Below the pieces are notes generated by a model. It was not told the origin of the DNA. It ran no database searches and saw only the letters and a program-made list of their open reading frames with translations. Shown here one piece after another: positions 11,383-23,000 of a stretch of 64,000 bases of DNA. Location of the stretch: positions 470,169 through 534,168 of the forward strand of contig QPMI01000482.1 of assembly GCA_004431415.1 (NCBI GenBank), in the 5' to 3' direction. Source of the DNA: Cyanophora paradoxa. Its lineage: Eukaryota; Glaucocystophyceae; Cyanophorales; Cyanophoraceae. The first letter of the stretch is position 1, and each line of letters starts with the position of its first letter. The translations under genes and the position numbers were made by a program.

Positions 11383-13751
11383 AATGTCGGGGGCTCCAGC
11401 GGCGCCCGCCGCGCCGCCCGCGGGCGTGCCCTACATCGGGTCGCGCATTTCGCTCATCAGCAAGTCCGAAATTCGGTACGAGGGCATCCTGTATACGATT
11501 GACAAGCAGGAGAGCACCGTCGCCCTCGCCAATGGTGCGTCACGGTCTCATGCATCGATCGATCGGAACGCTTCGCCAGTCTCGCGACCCGTTGGCTGAC
11601 CGCGCTGTGCCATCACCCAGTCCACTCGTTCGGCACGGAAGGCCGGCGGAAGGAGGGGCCCCAAGTCCCACCCTCGAACGATACGTATGACTACATCATC
11701 TTTCGGGGTTCGGATATCAAGGACCTGCACGTCTGCGAGGCCGCGCCAACACCGCCAGTTCCATCGGCTCTGCCGGCGAACGACCCGGCCATCATCAACG
11801 TTCGTGCACCTGCCACTTTGTCTTTGCTTTCACCCAGTTCCACTTCTTCGTGCCGTCGGCGGCGCATTAGCATCTCGAACTGTCCATGTTGCCCACTCGT
11901 CGCTCGCGTCGCCACTTCCTGTTCCGTTTGCTGATCTCGCTCTTTGTCTTCCAGAATCCGCAGGCACAGCCAGGCCAACAGGGCGGCGCGCAGCAGCCGA
12001 TGCCGCCTCCCTACAATGCGTTCGGACCCAACCCGTATGGCGGAGGCATGATGCCACCGTATCCTGGATTCCCGCAGCCCGGTTTTCCGCCCTATCCTTT
12101 CATGGGCCCTCCCGGCTCGTACTTCCCTGGGCAGCCTGGTCCCTTCCCGCCACCGGGCGCTCCAGGCGCTCCGCCTCCTGGCGCACCCGGCGGTCCGCCC
12201 CCTGGGCAGCCTGGTGCTGGTGCTCCTCAGGGCCCTCCTTCGGGCCAGATGCCGCCCTCTTCCGGTGCTCAGCCGTCTGCTGGCGCCCCTCGGCCCGGCC
12301 CTCCCCAGCCCTCTGGTCCCGCTCCGGCCGGAGCTCGCCCGGGTCCCCCTCCCAATGCCCAGCAGCCTCCTCGCCCCGTCGGCGCGCCTCAGCCCGCTCC
12401 CCATGCCGGTCGCGGCGGTCCCCAGGCCCCGCAAGGCGCTCCGCAGCAGGCGGGCCGCGGCCGTGGCGGCCCCGGCCCGGCTCCTCAGCCGCAGCAGAAC
12501 CAGAACCGCCCGCCCGCGAACTACGCTGCCGCCGTTGGCGGTGCGCTCCTGTCTGCCACCGTCGCGATCCGCAATGGTAGTTGACGGCATCGTGCGCAGG
12601 GGCGAAGCCGGCGCAACCCAGCGCTAACCCTCCTTTGATCCCCATTGGCGGTGCTCCTGGCGTTCTTCCGATCGGGTTCGCCGTCTTGCCCTTTCTCCGC
12701 GCTGTCCCTGTCTCCGCGCTGTCCCTTTCCTGAACTTCGCTCCCAGCAACGTTGTCGAGTACCAAGGGCAGGCCGGTGGTCGCGGTGGCTTCCGCGGTGG
12801 CCGCGGTGGAAACGGCGGTGCCCCGAACGGAGGGCGCGGCGGCCAGCAGGGCGGCCGCGGCGGTCCCATGGGCGGCGCCGGCGGCCGTGGCGGCGGCCCT
12901 CCGGGCGGTGGTGCGCCTCTTGCATCGCCCCGCGCCTCTTTTTTTGATTTGCCGCTCCACAGGCCGCGCGTTCGGCCCGGGCGGCGCCCCCGCCGTCCCG
13001 ACCAAGCTGGAGGAGTTCAACTTCGAGGAGGCGAACGCCCGCTTCAAGAAGGACGAGCTCGGCGCCGAGATCCTCGTGCGCCCGCCCCGTTTTCTCTCTC
13101 CGGAAACGCGCGTGTGTCCGACGCGCCGTCTCTGCAGCACAAGCCGGTCGAGGAGGAGGTCCCCGAGGACGGCGGCGCCGAGGACGCCTCCAAGGTCCCC
13201 CGCCCTCGCTGCCCGGCCCCCGTCGTCCCGCCACGCCGCCCAACCTCACCGCCGTCGCGCAGTCCAAGTCTTCCGTCGCGTACAACAAGAGCAAGTCGTT
13301 CTTCGACGAGATTTCGTGCGAGGCTCTCGAGCGCCAGCTCGACGCCGGCGGCCGGTGAGCAGGCTCCGACCTGGAGCGAGGGCCTCTCTATCTTTTTTGC
13401 GTTCCTGATCGTGTTCTGCGGGGGCAGTCCCATGCGGCAGATGCAGGAGCAGCGCAAGATCGACCTGGAGACCTTCGGCTCCCTCTCCCTGGGCCGTGGT
13501 CGCGGCCGCGGCCGGTGCGCGGCGTTCTTTTGCTACGCTTTCGTTCCATTCTTCTTTTCTGAACAGGAGGTCAGGTACCACCACCGCGGCGGCCACCGCG
13601 GCGGCTACGGGCGGCCGCAGGGCGATCAGAATCGCTCCGGCGGCGGCGGCCGCGGCGGCATGCCGGTTCGCGCTTCTTGCTTTTTCCTTTTCTTCCGCTT
13701 TTCTTACCTTCGTGTCCTTAGTCCGGCCCGGCGGCGGCGGCCAAGGCCTGA
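11383..13751 (+). CDS. LSM14: LSM14/Scd6/RAP55-family mRNP protein
   Basis: Exons: 11383-11534, 11621-11799, 11955-12540, 12600-12675, 12747-12910, 12963-13075, 13138-13194, 13263-13354, 13428-13514, 13575-13675, 13722-13751. All ten introns are GT-AG and keep phase; stop TGA at 13749. Domain order matches the family. The N-terminal LSm14 domain has [18 protein letters not shown], then HSFGTEGR and [17 protein letters not shown] long Pro/Gly/Gln-rich linker follows, then an RGG/GGR-rich block, the FDF region ([16 protein letters not shown]), the FFD box ([12 protein letters not shown]), the TFG box ([14 protein letters not shown]) and a final RGG tail. Family members bind mRNA and the Dhh1/DDX6 helicase, repress translation and seed P-bodies. 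Everything expected is present and the gene looks intact. ATG 11383 is chosen because the LSm fold begins about 15 residues later, as in homologues. Confidence 0.95.
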
Positions 13752-14357
13752 TGCGACTCTAATAGACCAGGACTGCAGAACATCTAATGCCCCTCTGTCT
13801 CGACCCACACTCTGTCCATATGCTGAAGATTACCCTGGTCTGACGCCCCTTGTTTTTGCCGAGGGCCGCCCGATTGGCGTTGTCCGCGCCGAAGCCGTGC
13901 CCTTTCATTCGAAGTACAAGACGGCTAAGATTGCTACTAACGTTGCTATCAGCGATACGACCATAGATACGCCCGATAAAAAGTGCCAGAGTCGGGCTCC
14001 AATCCAAGTCACTGCAGCTGAGTGCCATATCTACCACGACCGTCGGACTGCAGCTGCCAACTGTGAAGCTCAGGATCTGTGCGCTTGCAATTGCGTTCGA
14101 ATTTCAATTGGAAGCAAGGCGGCCGTGAATTGCGAGCTCTAGAGATAGCCGGCAAAAGACAAGCGGCAAAGGCCATCGGCCGCCATCTCTGCAGCCATCA
14201 AATCCAGGGGGTACAACCGTTCGCGCTTCTGTAGCAGCAGCTCGCGCTCCATCAATCTCGCGGCGGCTTGGTCCAACGCAACAGCAGCGAGGTTGGAGGC
14301 GCAAGCTTGGCGTGTGGCGGCGGAAGCCAAGGGCGGAAGCCAAGCCAAGCCGAAGTC
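13752..14357. other. Intergenic spacer
   Basis: No convincing exon. The frame running through LSM14 intronic sequence into 13752-14142 loses all family similarity after the LSM14 stop and contains no domain. Presumed LSM14 3' UTR followed by the promoter of the receiver-kinase gene. Confidence 0.45.
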
Positions 14358-17142
14358 ATGCTGGAAATCGAAGGCAAGTCCTCTACGGCGTTCCTCTAGA
14401 CTATTCCCTTTCTTTCGCAGCCCCGCTTGAGCTCTGACGCGACTCTGTCCATTCCCAATCTGGATCCGTAGGAGAGCTGCCCACGGTCCGTTCTTGCCAG
14501 GCTCCTGCGCATTGGCCTATTTGCTAACGCTGTTTCTTCTTCCTACAGTTCGATCCCAATCAGCGGATCAACGTGCTGGTCGTTGACGACCAAGGTGTGC
14601 CTGCCCTCATTCGCCGCTTTCCTGCCGCCACTCTTCTCTGCTAACCTGCCGGCTCACACAGGCGTTGACCGCGTACGTCCCTGCGCCCCCCGCCAGTCCC
14701 CCCGCGAGCACGAGTCGGGCGGCGATTGAGGAAGCTCCCTAAGCTCACGAGGCCGCCGACGCAGATGATTGTGGAGAACTTGCTACGAAAGTGCAACTGT
14801 CAATGCAAAGGTCTTCGCCGCCCCGCCTGCGGCGCGCTAGCCCGGGGCCCTTGTGACGTCCGATTACGTAGTGACGCTCGCTGAGAGCGGGCGGAGAGCG
14901 CTGGAGATCCTGGATGATGCCAGTAACAAGTTCGAGCTCATCTTGTCAGACGTCCAAATGCCAGGCCAGGTGGGCGGCTGGGAACTTTTGGAGTCCATCA
15001 AGAAGAGCGCCGCGCACCGAAACATCCCCGTCGTCAGTGCGCAGCACTTCTTTTTCGTGATATGAGCATTTCGCGAAGCGGCGCGCTGACCCTGCCGCCG
15101 CAGTGATGTCTGCCAACGACAGCGTTGAAGCGAAGGAGAAGTTCTTGCGTGCAGGCGCAGAGGAGTACGTGGCCAAGCCGATTCGCATGGATAGGATGCA
15201 GAAGCTCCTGTACCGTGTCTGGAAGAACCGCGAAAGGCAATCCGTGGTTGTCGACACGAAGAGCACCACCCCTGCGAACCGTTCGTTCTTTGCTTAGCCA
15301 CACGCCCCCGCGCTCCTCTTTTGAGCTGACGTGCGCTATCAGAGGCGGCAGGAAGCGGCGCTGCGGCAGCTGTGCCTGAGGGTCCCGGGCCGATCCAGGT
15401 CCTGGTCGTGGACGATGAGAAGGTCGATCGGCTTGTAGTGGAGAAGCTCCTGAACAAGTGCTCGATGCCGGCGAAGGGTTCGCCGCGCTCGCTCGCGCTC
15501 GCGCGCGACGCGTCTCACGCCTCCCCGCGCAGTGACGCTCGCCAAGAACGGGCACCAGGCGCTCGAGCTGCTGAACGAAGGCAGCATCAAGTTCGATCTC
15601 GTGAGCTCGTGCTGCTCCGCCTCGCCGGCGCGTGCGCGAGCGCCCGGGGCGGGGGCTCACCGCGCCGCAGGTCCTCTCCGACGTCGTGATGCCGGGCCAG
15701 TTCGACGGCTTCGAGCTGCTGCAGGCGATCAAGCGCTCCGCCCAGCTCAAGGACATCCCCGTCATCAGTGCGACGCTGCGCCACCGCCCTCGCCCCCGCC
15801 TCGGCCGACGGGAGCGCGCGGCGCGGCGCAGTGATGTCGGCGAACGACGGGCAGGGCGTCTCCGACATGTTCGTCAACGCGGGCGCCTCGGACTACCTGC
15901 CGAAGCCGCTGCGCATGGGCCAGGTGGAGGAGGTGCTCTCCCGGTTCTACTACCAGAAGGGCGGCAAGGTTGCGGCGGCGCCCCAGAAGGACGAGAAGGC
16001 GGAGGCGGTCGCCTCGGCCATCCCCCAGAAGCCCAACATCGTCCCCGACCCCAGTGCGCCCCGCGCCCCGCGCCCCGCGCCCTCGCCCTCGCCGGGGCGG
16101 CCGCCGAGCCGGGGGCGCAGCCAAGGCGATCGGGGAGTACAACCTCAAGTCGACGATCTGCGAGGGGGCGTTCGGCAAGGTGAAGCTCGCGGTGCACGCC
16201 CCGACGGGAAAGATGGTTGCCATCAAGATCATCAAGATGGACATGATCACCGACGCGAGCGCCAAGGAGCGCACGCTCCGCGAGATCGAGGTCATGCGGA
16301 GCCTGAACCACGACAACATCATCAAGCTCATCGACGTGATCGAGGACACGCGCACCAACACCAGCTACGTCGTCATGGAGTACTATCCGGGTGCGCTCCC
16401 GCCCCGCCCCCCTCCTTTCCTCCCTTCCTCTTTCTGAGGCGGGGCGGGGCGCAGGCGGGGACCTCTTCAACTACATCCGGGAGCACCAGCGGGCGCCGGA
16501 GGAGCGGGCGTGCCGGATGTTCCGCCAGCTCATCTCCGCCGTCGAGTACATCCACTCCCGCGGTCCCCGCCCGCCCCCCTCGCCCCCGCCCCCGCGGGAG
16601 GCCGACGCGGGGGCGCAGGGATCGTGCACAGGGACCTGAAGCCGGAGAACATCCTGCTGGACGCCGACGAGAACCTCAAGCTCATCGACTTCGGCATGTC
16701 CGTGCAGGTCAAGCCCAAGGACATGCTCAAGACCGTCTGCGGCACCCCCGAGTTCTTCGCCCCCGAGATCATCTGGGGCGGCGAGTACTCCGGGCCCCCC
16801 GCCGACATCTGGTCCGCCGGCGTCATCCTGTGCGTGCCCCCTCCGAAGAAGAAGCAGCGCCCGCTGCCGCGCGTCGCGCACCGCCGCGCTCACGACGCGC
16901 CCCCGCGGCAGGTTCGAGCTCGTGTGCGGGTACAACCCCTTCGCCTTCTCCAACGTCTCTGTCGTCTTCTCGCGCATCCTCGCCGGCAAGTACAAGGTCC
17001 CCGACTTCGTCTCCCCGGGTCCGCCCCCTCGCCTCTCTCCCCTCGCTCGCCCTCTGAGCTCGCGCCCGCAGAGTGCGCGTCGCTCATAGTCGAGCCTGGA
17101 GAGGGCCTCCCGGATGGAGCCCAGCTTAGGCTCGTGTCTTAG
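14358..17142 (+). CDS. Tandem response-regulator receivers fused to a Ser/Thr protein kinase
   Basis: Certain exons: 14549-14594, 14662-14672 (11 nt), 14765-14810, 14872-15036, 15104-15280, 15343-15477, 15533-15600, 15671-15767, 15832-16053, 16121-16390, 16455-16562, 16619-16829, 16912-17018, 17072-17142; every junction keeps phase and uses GT-AG; about 578 aa. Receiver 1: VLVVDD acidic pair, phospho-acceptor Asp in [15 protein letters not shown], Lys in AKPIRM. Receiver 2: [31 protein letters not shown] linker of about 40 residues leads to the kinase: Gly loop [14 protein letters not shown] lysine, [31 protein letters not shown]; it looks CAMK/SNF1-like. Both receivers have all phosphotransfer residues and the kinase all catalytic ones, suggesting phosphorelay control of a Ser/Thr kinase in one chain. 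The kinase stops just after ECASLI, before the usual last helix and conserved Arg. The first exon is unresolved: ATG 14358 is a candidate, but joining it to 14549 does not keep phase with any donor I could find. Confidence 0.9.
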
Positions 17143-17876
17143 TGAGATATCGTAGAACCCGTAACCAGGAACTGTATCTCCTTTATGCAAAATACGCGCT
17201 ATTCGGAGACGGGAGAGCTGCTGCGGGGCTTCTGCGGCCGCTGAACTTCGGAACTTCACGGCAAAACTTGAAATCAATGTACCGTAGTACATGTCGAAGC
17301 CTTGAAGAAGAAGCAGTGGCCGCTGCCGACTCGTCGACTCGCGATCGGGGAATTCTCGTGCAGGCTGCATGCACGTGCACACGCCGCGGGGCATGCATGT
17401 CACAGTGTGTATACGTATGCATAGTGACGTCGACATTTTCGGCATGCTGCGGCCCGGCGGCCGGGGACCGGCCGCGGGGCCGGGTGCAGTCGCTGAGTGC
17501 CGGCGCCGGCCGCGGCAGCACGCGCACCGTACGCGTGGCACGCCGGCGCCGTGCGGATCCGGACGCGTACGTATACAGGTATTCATCTTCGATGGTAAAT
17601 AGATTGCAAAATTGAAATTATCTGTGTAGATTATCACACTATAGCGCATATAGCTAGCACCCAATAAAAAGCGATACGCATATTGTTCGATGAATATACG
17701 TATACATATTTTCAAGTCCAGATGCGTCGACTTCGAGCAAAGCAAATTAAAGACTGTTCAAGGGGAAATGAGAAACACTCCGTCGGATGTGGGTCTTTGG
17801 TTAAAACGTTCCGGGATCTGCAAGTGACTACAATAATTTCACTAGTACTATTTGAAATGGCATAAGTAGTCTGCAG
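17143..17876. other. Intergenic spacer, no gene seen
   Basis: Between the kinase stop and the leftward ORF ending at 17877. Contains clustered alternating purine-pyrimidine words (GTATACGTATGC, ACGCGTACGTATAC) and an AT-rich stretch at 17590-17870. I looked for exons restoring the missing kinase C-lobe and found none I could support. Confidence 0.45.
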
Positions 17877-18980
17877 CTACAGTAAAACGTGCTCCCCATG
17901 CGAGGTTACAAGAAGTCCAAGCGGGGGAGAGAATTCGAAGTGGGGGGGAAGGTAGCATAGGGGAGCGAAGAACCGAATTAAGGCGGGGAAATCGGTCGCA
18001 TCGAGGAGTGAAATTTTGAAGGGGTGCGGAGAAAGTCGTGTAATTATAGTATGTACGAATATCCCGAACAGGTATACGTATGCTACCGAATAAGGGCGAA
18101 AGATCCGCTCATGAAGCTCCCAATCACGCCGTCGGCCGCGGCTGCGCATGCGAAAGCGGCTGTCAGTCGGAGAGTTGCAAGCCGAACCCCGGGGGGCGTC
18201 AGACGCGAACGGGAGCTCACCCGGGGGCACGCCGTGCAGGGCGCACAGGGACGGGGAGGCCGAGCAGGTGCAGGGGGCGAGGGCCGCGTGCGCCGGGGCG
18301 GCGGGTGCGGCGGCCGGCAGGGCGATGGGGGGCACGCCGGGGGCCTGCAGGGCGCCGGCGGTGGGGGAGATGTGGGGCGAGGGGGAGCGCGAGGTGAGGG
18401 GCGAGGGGGAGAGGAGCCCTTCGATGGAGGAGGAGCCCGGGGTGGCCCGCCGCCCCGCCATCGGGAGGCTGAAGATCGGCGGCGACAGCGGCGACGGCGC
18501 GCTCGAGAGCCCCGGGCTCACCTCCGGCCCCGGCACCGGCGCCGCCGCCGCGTGCGCCGACTCCGCCAGCGGCGGGGCCCACAGGCGGGCCACCGGGGAG
18601 TGGGCGCCCCGCAGGAGGGGCCGGATGCGGTTGGCCGAGCAGAGGAAGCAGAGCTCGACCTGAGCGCCGGCCGCGCCAGCGGAGAGGTTCGCCGTGGGGA
18701 CGGCGGCCCCGTGGGCGCAGTCGGGGCCGTGCTGCAGGGGGCTCTTGAGGGAGAGGCGCGCCGCCGAGTGCCGGATGAGCGAGGCCGCGATCTTCTCCGC
18801 GCGCGAGCGCTCGGCCTTGCCGATGGACGCCCGCGGAGAGAGCGACAGGGAGCCGCGGGCGGTCGAGCGCGAGCTCGGGCCGGGCGCTGGCGCCGCTGCC
18901 GCCGCCTTCTCGGGCCGCCCGCAGCGGCCGCGGTGCTTCGCGCCGTCCATGGAACTCGATCGTCGTCTATCACCCTCCAT
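17877..18980 (-). CDS. Hypothetical Ser/Pro/Ala-rich protein, single long frame
   Basis: One uninterrupted frame runs from ATG at 18980 to the stop at 17877 (about 367 codons). The N-terminal two thirds are low-complexity and rich in Ser, Pro, Ala and Arg (MEGDRRRSSSMDGAKHRGR at the start), with one short ordered-looking stretch (AEKIAASLIRHSAARLSLKS) and a VELCFLCSANR segment. The C-terminal third changes character to hydrophobic and aromatic, and may be intronic or 3' UTR sequence read through, so the true stop or a splice site may lie near 18100. I recognise no domain. The gene would be unusual here in lacking introns. It may equally be a long chance frame in GC-rich DNA. Confidence 0.4.
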   Translation of the reverse strand: MEGDRRRSSSMDGAKHRGRCGRPEKAAAAAPAPGPSSRSTARGSLSLSPRASIGKAERSRAEKIAASLIRHSAARLSLKSPLQHGPDCAHGAAVPTANLSAGAAGAQVELCFLCSANRIRPLLRGAHSPVARLWAPPLAESAHAAAAPVPGPEVSPGLSSAPSPLSPPIFSLPMAGRRATPGSSSIEGLLSPSPLTSRSPSPHISPTAGALQAPGVPPIALPAAAPAAPAHAALAPCTCSASPSLCALHGVPPGELPFASDAPRGSACNSPTDSRFRMRSRGRRRDWELHERIFRPYSVAYVYLFGIFVHTIITRLSPHPFKISLLDATDFPALIRFFAPLCYLPPHFEFSPPLGLLVTSHGEHVLL

Positions 18981-20007
18981 AGACGGCAACAACAGTAGCG
19001 CAGGCAATACCGGCTGCGCGGCTCGCCAGTCAGCGGGAGCCGTTTTTAGGCGCTCGGCTGGCCCCGTAGCCTCTCGGGCACACGCACCAGCGGTATGCGC
19101 AGGCTAGGGAAAGCTAAGTGGTTCTCCAGCGCAAGTGGTTGGAATTGGCGACGGACTAAGGAAGGGGAACTCGCTCCTGTAATCGATTTCGAGAGGAATC
19201 TGGACGCGTACAACCACTTCAGGCGTCTTGTATCTTTCCGCAGAATGCAAGGATCTTTCTGCGCTTGCCGGCCGGCGCCGAGGTGCACACCGCGCTGGAT
19301 CTAGATATCGGTATCGCGCGCGCGCTGCTCGCCGCAGACTGCAGCTCACTTAGGCCTGGTGTGATGGGATCGCAACGCGCTCGCTGTACTTGTGGCCCAA
19401 GTTGTGGGCTATCCGTACGGGCTCTAGCGCGGTGACCGCGCGGCTTAGCGCAGGCGCGCTTGCTTGGAAGCGCTGTACCCGTCCAGCAGACTTGGCTGAC
19501 ACGAGGCCCAGCATGCGCGGCCCCGAAGCTAGCGCTGTCTCGATCGCGAACGAGCCAGCGTTCGATTCCCGCCGGCGCCAGGCCGCTCAAGCGCGCCGCA
19601 AATTGAGAGCGCTGCGGCGCGCGGATCGAGCTCGAGCTCGAGCACCATGCGCTGCTTGATGCGCGAGCGCACCAAGTTAACAGCCCTGCAACTGCTAAGA
19701 TCTAGAGCTCGAGCCCTGCGTAGCTAAGGTAGCTATAGCTAGCTATGTAGGCTGTCAGCTGCAGGCTGCGTTAGCGTTCGAATTCGCTCGCCGCGAATCG
19801 AACAGCGTCACTCCTAGTGCAGCTGCCGCGCGCGGCCGGCGCTCGCCGCGGCGCCGGCGCTGTCGGCGGGGCGGCGCCGGCCGCGGGGGCGTCGACGTCC
19901 CGCTGAGCGCGGCCGTGCGCATCTTAACTAAACATGCACACACAATTGCAAGACTGCATGAACTACGATGCGCGAGCTCGAGGAGATCCAGAGCTGCGCA
20001 CGCGCAT
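18981..20007. other. Intergenic spacer, no gene seen
   Basis: No exon chain was supported. Short palindromes are abundant (CTCGAGCTCGAGC near 19630, AGCTATAGCTAGCTAT near 19730). Open frames are short and overlap on both strands. It contains the 3' flank of the ankyrin-SET gene and the 5' flank of the leftward ORF. Confidence 0.45.
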
Positions 20008-23000
20008 CTAGATCTGAACTGGGAGGTCTAGAGCTTCGGGAGGTTCGCGATAGTTCTTCAGGGCCCACGCCTTCGCCTTGCCCCTGTGCGTCTCGTACAA
20101 GAGCGGGAGCGTGATCTGGACGCGCGTCAGCGAGCGGGATCCGGAGTCGCCTCGTGGGACGCGCGGGGCGGCGCCGCACGCGCACCGGAACGTAGTCGTC
20201 GGCCCAGTACTCTTCCCCGTAGTCGAGCAGGAGCTGCGCCCTCGCTGGTCAGGCCTGGTTTGCGGCCCCGGGCCCTGGAATCCGATGGGCGCACCTGCTC
20301 GCCCTCCTCGATGTCCCGAGTGGCGAGGAACCTGCAGGGGGGCCGGCGCTCAAGGGAAGGAGAGGGGGGTGTTCGAAGAAGAGGCGCGCGCGCACACGAT
20401 GAGGGGCCAGCGGTCGTGGAGGACCTCCACCGGCTCCACGTTCGCCTCTCTGCGGGGGCATCACCGCGCTGCGCAGGAGCGGGCGCCCGAGGCGGCCGGG
20501 CGAGGGCCGCCGCTGCGGCCGCACCGCTTCTTCTGGGAGCGCCTGCCGCGCAGAAGAAATCAAAGCCGTCAGCGCGAGGGCTGGGGGACTGGAAGGCACC
20601 CGGGGAGGCGGGGGGGCGGGGGGGAGGGGGGGTGGAGGGGGGGAGGGGGGGGGAGCGGAGGGGGTGGGATGGGGCGGTAGGGGGGCCACCTGGAGCGGGG
20701 GTCGTTGATGAGTGCGAGCAGGCCGCGCTCCTCGTACCCGTCGAACCAGAGCTTAGCCCGGGAAGCGCCCCCGCCCGCCGCTGCCGGCCGGCCGGCCGCG
20801 CGGCCCCCGCGGATGCGGTTCGGTCGCTTCCCCTGCTTCGCTTCTGCCTTCGCGGCGCTGATTCCCACGTCGAAGGCGTACCTGGCGCGGGCCGCCCGTC
20901 AACGGGGCGCGCAGGCGCGCGAGGGCCTGCGCGGGGGCGGGCGGCGCGGGGCGCGCCTGGCCTGCTTGTGGCGCCTGAGGGCCTCCTCGTGGTCGCAGTC
21001 CTCCTCGTCGCGCTCCAGCCCGCCCAGCCTGCCCTCCGCCCCTCAGGGAGGGAGTGCGCGGCAGCCGCCGGGCCGCGCCGGGCCGCGCCCCTCACCTCAG
21101 CACCCCCGCGTAGAGTCCGATGACTTCCCCCGCCCGGATGCTGACGCGGCCGCGGGAGCCCGGGGGCGCCCTCCTGGCGAAGAGGCCAAAGCTCGCCTGA
21201 AGGGGGTCGTAGGCCGGGTCCAGCGTGTCCCGTATGCGCCCGATCTGAGGCGAGGGCCGCCCGGTGAGCCGCCGCGGGGCGCCGCAGGGAGGGGCTCGGG
21301 GGGGCACCAGGATCTGGGCGTGCTCCGCGAACCCCCGCCGCTTGAACGCCCTGTGCGGCGCTCAGGCGCCGGCCGGCGAGCTCGGGCCCGGGCGGAGCGC
21401 TCACTTGAGGGCTTCCTCGAGGGACGCGCGCGATTCGTGGCCGATGTCGCGCAGGAACTGCCCCGCCCCCCAGGCCCCGTCAGGCGCGGGCCGGCCCGGC
21501 CCGGAGGGCCCCGCGCGCCGGCGCGCGCACGGCGGCGTCCAGCGGGCGGCACCAGAAGGCGGCGGGCGGGGGCCGGGGCGGCCCCTCGCCGCCTCGGCCG
21601 CGTCGAGCTCGGCCAGCCGCCTCTGCACCTCCCTCTCGACGGCCTCCGCCTTCCCCGCCTCCGCCCGCATCTGCCGCCGCGTCGGCCGGGCGAGGGCGCG
21701 CGGGCGGCAGGCTCGGCCGGCGCCGGAGGCGCACGCACCCTCCAGCTCGCGGGTCCCACTTTGAGGGGCCTCAGCGCGACCTGCGACAGCTCGGCGCCCA
21801 CGCCCCGCGCGGCCGCCGCCACGACCGCGTCCCAGCCGCACGGCTCGAACGGGGCGCCGGGGGCGTCGCCCTGGGACCAGCCGAGGACCTCGGGGTCGAC
21901 GAGGTGGCGCCGGGCGAGGGCGCGGTGCCACCAGGCGGGGCGCTCCTGCCCCTGCCCCGGCCGCCCGCGGGACGCCGAGGCGGGGGACGAGGAGGAGCGC
22001 GAGGAGGAGGAGGAGGCGGACCCCCGGGAGGAGGCGGCGGCGGCGGCGGCGGATTCGCCGCCCTGGGCGCCTGCCCCGTGGTGGCGTGGGGCCCGGGCTG
22101 CTGCATGTCCGCCGGCCGGCTGGGGCGCTCGGCCGGCTTGGCGGGGCGGCGCCGCGGAGGCGGGCTCGCCTCGGGGGAGGACGAGGGGGCCTTCCGAGGG
22201 GCTCGGGGAGGGCGAGCTCCCCGCCCGCCGCCGCCGCCGCCGCTTCGTCTCGCGGTAGTCGACGCCCCTCGCGTCCTCCCGCTTCCAGCGCGCCCCCGCC
22301 GGTGCCTCGGGAGCGGCCGGCGGCCGCGCCGGCCTCCGCTGTGGGGCGGGAGACTCCGCCGCGGCGGGGCCGGGCCGCGAGGGCGAGGCCGGAGCCGATG
22401 GGCCAGAGACGGGGAGAGCGGTCGGGAGGGAAGAAGGCCCAGGGGAAGGTCCGGAGGGGGGCGGGGGGCTGGCCCTGGGCCTGGCGAGCCCGGGGGCGCC
22501 GCCGGGGGCGCCCGCCCGGGACGAAGATTCGGGCGGAAGAGGGAGGAGATGAGACGGCCGAGCAGGCGCGGGAGGAGGGGCGGGCGCAGCCGGAGCGGGC
22601 GGCTCGGAGGGGCTCGACGCGGAGGCCGGAGCGGGCTCCAGCGCGGGAAGGGCAGGGGCGGCGGGGGCGGCTGGGCGGCGCCGGGGCGCTCCTCGCGCGG
22701 CCCCTGCGGCGCTTGGCGGGGCCCCCGACTCGAGAGGGGCCGGCGGGCCGGCGCCTGGGACGCGGGGAGGCTGGCCCGGAGGCCCGGCACCCAGAACGCG
22801 GCGAGGGAGCCGGCGGCTGGGGCGGGGGCCGAGGGTCGGGGCGGCCTCGGCGGGGCGACGCGGCGGGGCCGGGGCGGGCCCGCCCGCCCTCCTCCTCCCC
22901 GTCCTCGCCGATCTCGACCACCTCGACGCCGGGCGGCGGCGGGGCGCGGGGCGTGCGGCAGGCCGCGGGCGGCGGCGCGGTGGGCGGAGAGGCGTCGGAC

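Noticed and set aside
16471-17745. Long minus-strand frame antisense to the kinase
   Set aside because: It is antisense to verified kinase exons and contains no domain; a shadow frame.
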